Origin: Verrucomicrobiota bacterium
GTDB lineage: Bacteria; Verrucomicrobiota; Verrucomicrobiia; Limisphaerales; JACDHS01
Reading direction: 5' to 3'
DNA: 33,621 bases
Assembly: GCA_013820875.1 (NCBI GenBank)
Contig: JACDHS010000053.1
Location: 1 to 33,621, forward strand
Shown: in pieces, positions 26,585 to 33,621 of the stretch
Numbering within the stretch: position 1 is the stretch's first letter
Layout: each line of letters starts with the position of its first letter
The notes under the pieces: generated by a model
The model's database searches: none
What the model was told of the DNA's origin: nothing
What the model saw: the letters and a program-made list of their open reading frames with translations, nothing else
Position numbers and translations under genes: made by a program

Positions 26585-26893
26585 TCATTGACCAATATGG
26601 TTGCGAACGACGGTGACACGTTGATCCCGCATCTCTTGTTCCATCCGTTCACTGAGCCATTGTTTTATCATGCTTTGATAGTTTAGATAACGTGACTTGG
26701 CTAAACGTTTGATCCTGGATAACATTCGTGGATCAATTCGCAGGGTAATCGTGATCGAATCAGACGATTCACTGCTCGCTGTAGCCGCTTCTTCCATCAG
26801 GCGCAGATCCACTTTCGTTTCCGCCCAATAAGCCGCTTCCGCCTCTTCCCGGTCGAAGATCGGCACTTCATCCCAATTTGAGATACTGTTCAT
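26585..26893 (-). CDS. CopG/BrnA-like ribbon-helix-helix antitoxin
   Basis: 102 residues from MNSISNWDEVPIFDREEAEA. The N-terminal WDEVPIF...EAAYWAET segment is typical of the CopG-family antitoxins that pair with BrnT toxins. The C-terminal half ITITLRIDPRMLSRIKRLAK plus YLNYQSMIKQWLSERMEQEM is a ribbon-helix-helix DNA-binding domain. Such antitoxins neutralise the toxin and repress their own promoter. The frame is open to 26968, but the extra 25 residues only translate the hairpin repeat at 26897-26971; neither start has a well-spaced Shine-Dalgarno (GGAG lies 2 nt before the upstream ATG). The partner toxin is directly upstream, and the stop codon is one nucleotide from the pseudopilin ATG, which ties this gene to the pseudopilin operon. 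Confidence 0.82.
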   Translation of the reverse strand: MNSISNWDEVPIFDREEAEAAYWAETKVDLRLMEEAATASSESSDSITITLRIDPRMLSRIKRLAKSRYLNYQSMIKQWLSERMEQEMRDQRVTVVRNHIGQ

Positions 26894-26896
26894 AGG

Positions 26897-26971
26897 GAAA
26901 TGGGGTGTTGGAGTGGTGGAGTAATGGAGTGGTGCAAATGCCAACACTCCAACACTCCAACACTCCATTTC
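26897..26971. repeat. 75-bp hairpin repeat between toxin and antitoxin genes
   Basis: The arms at 26897-26921 and 26947-26971 (from GAAATGGGGTGTTGGAGTG and its near complement, with CAACACTCCA repeated at 10-bp period) form a long imperfect stem with a 25-nt loop. It belongs to the same TGGAGTGTTGGAG family as 7248-7309. On the minus strand it ends only 3 nt before the antitoxin ATG at 26893. Confidence 0.85.
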
Positions 26972-26990
26972 TCCGTTTTTGGTTCCATCT

Positions 26991-27278
26991 TCATTGCGCC
27001 AATGCTGCGTTTAGTTTCCGTTGATAAAGAAATTGTTCCTCCGATTCAAATCGCCGCGAGTAAATCACCCGCACCTGTTTGCCATTCGTTTTGTAGATTG
27101 AAAAAATGCCAGTCCCATCGAGCGACGTGCCTAAATTGAAGAAACGGGCCTGGAGCGAGAATCGGGGTGAGTCCGGCAGCAAACGGACCGCGAACGGATC
27201 CTCAAACGACTCTTCAATAGATTGAAGTTTCATTGTGCTTTCTAAATTAAACGGCGGATTGCTCCAGTTAAAATCCAT
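26991..27278 (-). CDS. BrnT-like toxin of a type II toxin-antitoxin pair
   Basis: 95 residues aligning in outline with BrnT: MDFNWSNPPFNLEST, then IEESFEDPFAVRLLPD, a central strand-rich part with GTGIFSIYKTNGKQVRVIYSRRFESEEQFLY, corresponding to the RiIsAR..... ExxxY C-terminal pattern of the family. BrnT toxins adopt an RNase-like fold and inhibit translation. The usual His near FEEA is not obvious (KLQSIEESF replaces KHGVSFEEA), so activity is uncertain. It is followed by the antitoxin gene in the standard toxin-first order and preceded by a palindromic operator candidate. The upstream neighbour, gspF, ends in an intrinsic terminator, so this gene opens a new transcription unit. Confidence 0.72.
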   Translation of the reverse strand: MDFNWSNPPFNLESTMKLQSIEESFEDPFAVRLLPDSPRFSLQARFFNLGTSLDGTGIFSIYKTNGKQVRVIYSRRFESEEQFLYQRKLNAALAQ

Positions 27279-27302
27279 ACTTTGTAAATTGAATGGCTGT
27301 GC

Positions 27303-27316
27303 AATGTATTTACATT
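27303..27316. promoter_or_regulatory. Candidate operator of the toxin-antitoxin unit
   Basis: AATGTA-tt-TACATT is a perfect 6-bp palindrome with a 2-bp spacer, 25 nt ahead of the toxin start, in an AT-rich stretch with a TTGACG (minus strand, about 27340) that could be a -35 element. Such short palindromes are typical ribbon-helix-helix binding sites. The functional link is inferred. Confidence 0.4.
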
Positions 27317-27362
27317 GTATTTACCGCTTTTATTTCAGTCCCGTCAAGTAAACTTCTCCACG

Positions 27363-27390
27363 AAAAAAGCCTCCGAGCGTTCTCGGAGGC
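27363..27390 (-). terminator. Intrinsic terminator after gspF/pilC
   Basis: On the minus strand GCCTCCGAG-aacg-CTCGGAGGC forms a perfect 9-bp GC-rich stem with a 4-nt loop (27390-27369), followed by six T (27368-27363). It lies 23 nt after the stop of the GspF gene and separates the ATPase/platform genes from the toxin-antitoxin/pseudopilin unit. Confidence 0.92.
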
Positions 27391-27413
27391 TTATTGAAGC
27401 ATTTTCCTACCGG

Positions 27414-28703
27414 TTATTCTTTCTGTGGCGCATCGAAACCGCCGTCCATCAACTGAATCAGGGGCAGGAACAGTGCGATCACGATACTACCGACGATCAC
27501 GGCAAGAAACACGATCATGATCGGTTCCAGCAACGAGGTCATGGCGGCAACTGCGTTGTCCACTTCCTCATCATAGTTGTCGGCGATCTTCATTAACATT
27601 TCCGGCAAGGCACCGGTCTGTTCACCGACGTCCACCATACTGATCACCATCGGCGGAAATACTTTGGAGGCTTCCAGCGGAGCGGTAATCGTTTCGCCTT
27701 CTTTCACACTCTCATGAACCGCGGCCACTGCGTCCCCGACAATAATATTTCCAGAAGTTTCTTTGACAATCGTCAGCGATTGGAGAATTGGCACACCGCT
27801 GCTGACCAGCGTGCCGAAGGTCCTGGTAAAACGTGAGATAGCGACTTTTGAGATCACCGGACCTAACAAAGGCATTTTTAATTTAAACCGGTCGAACAGC
27901 TTTCGGCCGAATCGCGTGCTGATGAACACTTTGAAAACAATAAAAATGCCGACCAAACTAAGAAACGTCAGCAAAGAGTGATCCTTGATGATTTCGCTGG
28001 TGCGAAGGACGAACAGTGTAAACGGATGCAACGGCATGCCGAGGCCATCGAAGATTTCCCGGAACTTTGGCACCACGAAGATCATGAGGATGGCCATGAT
28101 ACCCACGGCAACTGTGATAACCGCCGCCGGGTAGAACATGGCTGCAATGACTTTGCCTTTGATCTTCTGGGCTTTTTCCATGAACTCGGACAGACGCTTG
28201 AGCACGACTTCAAGCACACCGCCCATTTCGCCGGCTTTTACCATGTTCACGTAGAGCCGGTTGAAAACTTTCGGATGCTGCGCCAGACCTTCAGAAAAAG
28301 TGGAACCACCTTCGATCGAAACGCCGAGATCATTGATAATCTTCTTGAGGGTGGGGCTGCGCTCCTGCTTTTCGAGCACACGCAGGCCGCGCAAAAGAGG
28401 CAGACCAGCTTCCACCAATGTAGCCAACTGACGCGTAAAAACAGTGAGAACCTTTGATTTCACCCTGCCGCTGAGGCCAGGGATACTGATGTTAAGGTTC
28501 ATGTTCATCCCGCCCTTTTTGCCCCCCTTCCCTTTGGGCGCAGATTTCCCGCCAGCGGGTTTGCCCTTTTCCTCAACGACTTTGGTCGGGAAATAACCCA
28601 TCTCCTTGATGCGCCCGATCGCCTCGTTCTGGTTGGCGACTTCGAGTATCCCCTTGGTTTCTTTGCCACGGGAATCCATGGCGACATAAGAGAATTTTGG
28701 CAT
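27414..28703 (-). CDS. Type II secretion / type IV pilus inner-membrane platform protein GspF/PilC
   Basis: 429 residues. MPKFSYVAMDSRGKETKGILE is the usual N-terminus of GspF/PilC. Two GspF domains follow: one from VFTRQLATLVEAGLPLLRGL, the other from FTRTFGTLVSSGVPILQSL. There are three transmembrane segments (about residues 200-225, 250-270 and 395-415) and the terminal ALFLPLIQLMDG. A Gly/Lys-rich insert (GKPAGGKSAPKGKGGKKGG) lies at about 47-66. The protein anchors the assembly ATPase and acts in pilin extraction. The start lies 5 nt after the stop of the second GspE gene, in one operon with it, and a strong terminator follows. Confidence 0.95.
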   Translation of the reverse strand: MPKFSYVAMDSRGKETKGILEVANQNEAIGRIKEMGYFPTKVVEEKGKPAGGKSAPKGKGGKKGGMNMNLNISIPGLSGRVKSKVLTVFTRQLATLVEAGLPLLRGLRVLEKQERSPTLKKIINDLGVSIEGGSTFSEGLAQHPKVFNRLYVNMVKAGEMGGVLEVVLKRLSEFMEKAQKIKGKVIAAMFYPAAVITVAVGIMAILMIFVVPKFREIFDGLGMPLHPFTLFVLRTSEIIKDHSLLTFLSLVGIFIVFKVFISTRFGRKLFDRFKLKMPLLGPVISKVAISRFTRTFGTLVSSGVPILQSLTIVKETSGNIIVGDAVAAVHESVKEGETITAPLEASKVFPPMVISMVDVGEQTGALPEMLMKIADNYDEEVDNAVAAMTSLLEPIMIVFLAVIVGSIVIALFLPLIQLMDGGFDAPQKE

Positions 28704-28708
28704 AAGAA

Positions 28709-30403
28709 TCAGGTATATTTAACGACTTCTTCGATGGTTGTTTCTCCGTCAAAGATGCCTCGCAAACCATCTTCGCGAAGTGTCACCATCCCGAGTTCAA
28801 CCGCTTTCTGACGAATCACAATGGTAGGCGCCCGTTCGTTGATAAGAGCACGAATCGGTTCATTGACCACGAGCAATTCGAAAATGCCCTTCCGGCCTTT
28901 GTAACCGCTGTCATTGCAATTGGCGCAACCGCGTCCGTAGTAAAAGGATTTGTCCCCAATGTCATGCGGAGACAGATTCAACATCGATAATTGATTTTCC
29001 GTTGGCTCGAACGGGGTGCGGCATTTTTTGCAAACCGTACGAACCAGACGTTGCGCGAGAACCCCCATCAACGTGGAAGAAATCAGGAATGGCTCCACGC
29101 CCATGTCCACCAGACGCGTCACAGCGCCAGGCGCATCGTTCGTGTGCAACGTGCTCAATACCAAATGGCCGGTGAGAGAGGCCTGGATCGCAATTTGCGA
29201 TGTCTCCAGATCGCGCATTTCTCCCAGCATGATCACGTCGGGATCCTGACGCAGAAATGATTTGAGCGCTTTACCGAAAGTCATTCCCACGGCTTCATTC
29301 ACCGCCACCTGCATGATGCCGTCGATGTCGAATTCGACCGGGTCTTCGGCGGTCAACAGTTTTGAATCGATCGTGTTTACTTTGCGAAGACAGGAATAAA
29401 GCGTTGTTGTTTTACCGGAACCGGTCGGGCCGGTTACCACGAAAATGCCGTTTGGCTGCTGGATCGCTTCACAGACATATTCGTAAATCGGTTTGGGAAG
29501 CCCGGTATTTTCCAGTTCGAGACTGACGGAGGAACGATCCAGAACACGAAGCACCACTGATTCACCGAATTGCGTCGGCAGCGTGGACATACGCAGATCG
29601 ATCTGCTTGCCAGCGAGCTTCATGCTGATTCGACCATCCTGGGGCAGGCGGCGTTCAGAAATATTCAGATCCGCCATGATCTTGAGGCGCGACACCACCG
29701 GCAAAGCCAGGTTCTTCGGCGGAGGCGACATCTCGTAAAGCGCGCCGTCCACACGATAGCGGATTTTAAATTCGTCTTCGAACGGTTCGAAATGAATATC
29801 ACTCGCGCGATCCTGAACTGCCTGGGCAATCACCAGGTTAACGAACCGGACGATAGGCGTTTCGTTCGCAACCTCCTGAACATCGCCGCCGGCCGCGGCT
29901 TCAGCCGCTTCCCTGGCGATATCGTCGCTGCCGAGCTCTGCCAACATATCGGAGACACTCGTTCCGGTGTCGGGATAATGCTGGTTGATCGCCTTTTCGA
30001 TTTCAGCGGGATCAGCAACAACAATCTGAATGTCACGCTTGGTAATGAAGCCCAGTTCATCCACCAGGGAGGGATTCAACGGATCCGCGAGGGCGATTTG
30101 CACTGTTGCACCATAAATGGCGATTGGAAGCGCCTGGTACATACGAGCCGTTTCAGGGGGAACAGAGCCGAGCACCTCAGGGGTTAACTCGAAATCCCCG
30201 ATGTTAACAACCATTGTTCCCATGTGCTCAGCCTTGATCTGAAGCTGGGTATCAACGTCCATCAACCCGAAGTCCACCAGCAACTGGTCAATGGACTTCC
30301 CGCTGCGCAAATGTTCCTGCACAACTTCTTCGACCTGCAGATCGTCGAGCAAAGCTCGCTCTTTGATCAACTCCAGCAGCGGATTGGAAACGTAATCGGC
30401 CAT
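28709..30403 (-). CDS. Assembly ATPase GspE/PilB, second paralogue
   Basis: 564 residues. An N-terminal GspE_N-like domain (about 1-150) is followed by the AAA-like ATPase: Walker [10 protein letters not shown] with K331, Asp box [10 protein letters not shown], Walker [10 protein letters not shown], His box [18 protein letters not shown], and a zinc tetracysteine (CKKC...CANC). All catalytic elements are present. It powers pseudopilin or pilin polymerisation at the cytoplasmic face, working with GspF encoded 5 nt downstream. It starts 3 nt after the PilT stop. A differing N-terminal domain from the first paralogue suggests a separate platform partner (inference). Confidence 0.95.
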   Translation of the reverse strand: MADYVSNPLLELIKERALLDDLQVEEVVQEHLRSGKSIDQLLVDFGLMDVDTQLQIKAEHMGTMVVNIGDFELTPEVLGSVPPETARMYQALPIAIYGATVQIALADPLNPSLVDELGFITKRDIQIVVADPAEIEKAINQHYPDTGTSVSDMLAELGSDDIAREAAEAAAGGDVQEVANETPIVRFVNLVIAQAVQDRASDIHFEPFEDEFKIRYRVDGALYEMSPPPKNLALPVVSRLKIMADLNISERRLPQDGRISMKLAGKQIDLRMSTLPTQFGESVVLRVLDRSSVSLELENTGLPKPIYEYVCEAIQQPNGIFVVTGPTGSGKTTTLYSCLRKVNTIDSKLLTAEDPVEFDIDGIMQVAVNEAVGMTFGKALKSFLRQDPDVIMLGEMRDLETSQIAIQASLTGHLVLSTLHTNDAPGAVTRLVDMGVEPFLISSTLMGVLAQRLVRTVCKKCRTPFEPTENQLSMLNLSPHDIGDKSFYYGRGCANCNDSGYKGRKGIFELLVVNEPIRALINERAPTIVIRQKAVELGMVTLREDGLRGIFDGETTIEEVVKYT

Positions 30404-30406
30404 AGG

Positions 30407-31549
30407 TTAGGAAGCCTCTTCAGGTGGTGGTGGTGGTGGAGCCTGGGGAGCATTCCGCTGTTGCTGCGCTTGCTCAACTTCCAATTCCTGCAACTTCTGC
30501 AGGATGGTCTGCGGATCCTGTGACTTGTTAATGACGTCATCGCGGGAAATGACCCCCTGCTGATATTTATCGAGCAGGTAACCGTCCAATGTCACCATCC
30601 CATATTTAGCGCCGGTCTGAATGTCAGATTGGATACGGAAACTTTTGTTATCACGAATCAACGCCGCGATGGCCGGCGTATTGATCATGATTTCATAAAC
30701 GGCCACACGACCCGGCTTGTCCGCGCGGGGCAACAACAATTGTGAAATCACCGCTTGCAACACCGTCGAAATCTGGATGCGAATGGTTTCCTGCTGGTTC
30801 GTCGGAAACGCGTTCACGATACGATCAATCGTCTTGGCCGCACCTGTGGTGTGCAGTGTGCCGAAGACCAAGTGACCCGTTTCAGCAGCCGTAATGGCCG
30901 CTTCCATCGTTTCCAGATCGCGCAACTCACCGACCAGGATCACATCCGGATCCTGACGCAACGCGCGGCGCAAGGCTTCTGCAAAACTTGGAACATCCAC
31001 GTTCACTTCGCGCTGGGTTACCACCCCCTTCTTATGCGTATGATAATATTCGATCGGATCTTCAATCGTGATGATGTGGGCATCGTTCCGCTCTTCGTTG
31101 ATGATATTGATCATCGACGCAAGCGTTGTCGTTTTGCCCGATCCGGTGGGACCGGTCACCAGAACCAGACCACGCGGCTTATAAATCAGGTTTCGAATCG
31201 TCCCCTCAGGAAGACCGATCTGTTCCAGCGTCAAAAGTCGGGTCGGAATTTGCCGCAGCACCATCGCAAAATTCCCTTTTTCCTTGAAAACACTGACACG
31301 AAAACGCGCCCGGTCACCGAAAGCAAAACCAAAATCCGCGCCGCCACGTTCGCGCACTTGCTGAATGTGATCTTCGGAGGTGATGCTCCGCATCAGTTCT
31401 TCTGTATCCTCTTGTTTGAGTGGCGGGCCTTCCACGCGATGCAAATCACCGTGCAACCGAATAACCGGCGGAACATCCACACGCAAATGCAAGTCAGCGG
31501 CGCCTTCATCCACCACTAACTGCAAGAGATCAGACATCGAATAAGACAT
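30407..31549 (-). CDS. pilT: Twitching motility / retraction ATPase PilT
   Basis: 380 residues, the normal PilT size. The N-terminal PAS-like domain begins [18 protein letters not shown]; Walker [10 protein letters not shown] includes K139; the Asp box is [10 protein letters not shown], Walker [10 protein letters not shown], His box [15 protein letters not shown]. The PilT-typical segment [20 protein letters not shown] follows. The C-terminus has a Gln-rich stretch and a run of Pro ([11 protein letters not shown]), an unusual tail. PilT disassembles the fibre, so its presence between two GspE/PilB genes argues that this locus makes, or shares parts with, a retractile type IV pilus rather than only a secretion pseudopilus. 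Start at 31549; the Met at 31537 is possible. Confidence 0.93.
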   Translation of the reverse strand: MSYSMSDLLQLVVDEGAADLHLRVDVPPVIRLHGDLHRVEGPPLKQEDTEELMRSITSEDHIQQVRERGGADFGFAFGDRARFRVSVFKEKGNFAMVLRQIPTRLLTLEQIGLPEGTIRNLIYKPRGLVLVTGPTGSGKTTTLASMINIINEERNDAHIITIEDPIEYYHTHKKGVVTQREVNVDVPSFAEALRRALRQDPDVILVGELRDLETMEAAITAAETGHLVFGTLHTTGAAKTIDRIVNAFPTNQQETIRIQISTVLQAVISQLLLPRADKPGRVAVYEIMINTPAIAALIRDNKSFRIQSDIQTGAKYGMVTLDGYLLDKYQQGVISRDDVINKSQDPQTILQKLQELEVEQAQQQRNAPQAPPPPPPEEAS

Positions 31550-31611
31550 ATGTAAAACAGCTCTCTATTTATTTAGACCACTGGAAGTTTATTTCGTCAC
31601 GCAACGAGCGA

Positions 31612-33315
<1,704 letters not shown>

Positions 33316-33335
33316 CTGTTCAAAATACGTCCGCC

Positions 33336-33365
33336 ATCTTAGGGGTTGCTACAATCGAAAGTCAA
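33336..33365 (-). promoter_or_regulatory. Candidate promoter of the gspE-pilT-gspE-gspF operon
   Basis: On the minus strand TTGACT (33365-33360) and TAAGAT (33341-33336) are separated by 18 nt, 5/6 and 4/6 matches to the sigma70 consensus. The -10 box ends 20 nt ahead of the ATG at 33315, giving a short leader. Prediction from consensus only. Confidence 0.4.
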
Positions 33366-33510
33366 ATAAGGACACGGACTGTTCCACCACTCTAAAGGCT
33401 GTGTATGCACTTCTGACAACGCGGGTGGGTAAACGTTCAGGAAAGTTCGGGGATGGAAGGTTTTCTGGATTCTGGATTCTGGGGGCGTGATTAAAAGTGG
33501 GTGCTGGCAG

Positions 33511-33621
33511 ACGGAGCGCGGCTGTGTGCGAAGCATCAGCCGCAGCGCTCAAGGGTGGAACGTCGCGCGGCAGGGTTTTCTATGACGCTCGAACAATCTC
33601 ACGCGCTGCGGCTGATGCTTC
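33511..33621. repeat. Nested-palindrome dispersed element, copy 2 (cut by the window end)
   Basis: GAAGCATCAGCCGCAGCGC at 33530-33548 and its exact complement at 33603-33621 form a perfect 19-bp inverted repeat; the preceding CGGAGCGCGGC matches the outer arm of copy 1 (2964-3148). The middle parts also match (TATGACGCTCGAACAATCTC in both). The window stops exactly at the end of the inner arm, so the outer right arm is missing. Open frames here and upstream (33339-33552) reflect the repeat; nothing else in 33366-33510 can be supported as a gene. Confidence 0.9.

Noticed and set aside
33339-33552. Two overlapping minus-strand frames of 65 and 67 residues
   Set aside because: They start in the palindromic repeat and precede the gspE promoter candidate; there is no domain or codon signal.

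Overview
The window reads as bacterial chromosome from a Verrucomicrobiota member, probably Pedosphaera/Limisphaerales-like. The reasons are a complete four-gene 'Verru_Chthon cassette' (A, B, C and D proteins, known essentially from this phylum), very large secreted multidomain proteases, and palindromic dispersed repeats of a style typical of these genomes. No rRNA, tRNA, CRISPR or transposase gene is visible. Both ends lie in repeat sequence, so the window may be a contig bounded by repeats.

Left part (1-7310): repeat-rich intergenic DNA, including eight 42-bp tandem units inside a possible inverted-repeat-bounded element. It is followed by two plus-strand genes for secreted proteases: a metzincin-motif zinc protease (1010-2923) and a kexin-like subtilase with PA, P, Ig, BACON-like and FG-GAP modules (3224-7237). 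A nested-palindrome element of about 185 bp separates them.

Middle part (7321-11211, minus strand): a nucleoside-permease-like MFS transporter with an exported sugar-isomerase-fold protein, yacG, a striking array of TTTACCG heptamers at 10-11 bp spacing, and a two-domain Lrp/AsnC protein resembling siroheme decarboxylases.

Right part (11268-33315, minus strand): a type IV pilus/type II secretion locus. Reading in the direction of transcription, the first unit is GspE/PilB-1, PilT, GspE/PilB-2 and GspF/PilC, closed by a strong intrinsic terminator (27363-27390). The second unit is a BrnT-like toxin, a CopG/BrnA-like antitoxin, two pseudopilins, the Verru_Chthon cassette in the order D-B-C-A, and a 2424-residue subtilase. 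The order GspG-D-B-C-A parallels gspG-H-I-J-K of classical T2SS operons, with protein A as a giant GspK-like tip protein without Glu5. The secretin, the inner-membrane assembly platform (GspC/L/M) and prepilin peptidase are not in the window.

The most interesting hypothesis is that a toxin-antitoxin pair heads the pseudopilin/cassette/protease operon, so that the pilus tip and a possible giant cargo protease could share its autoregulated promoter.
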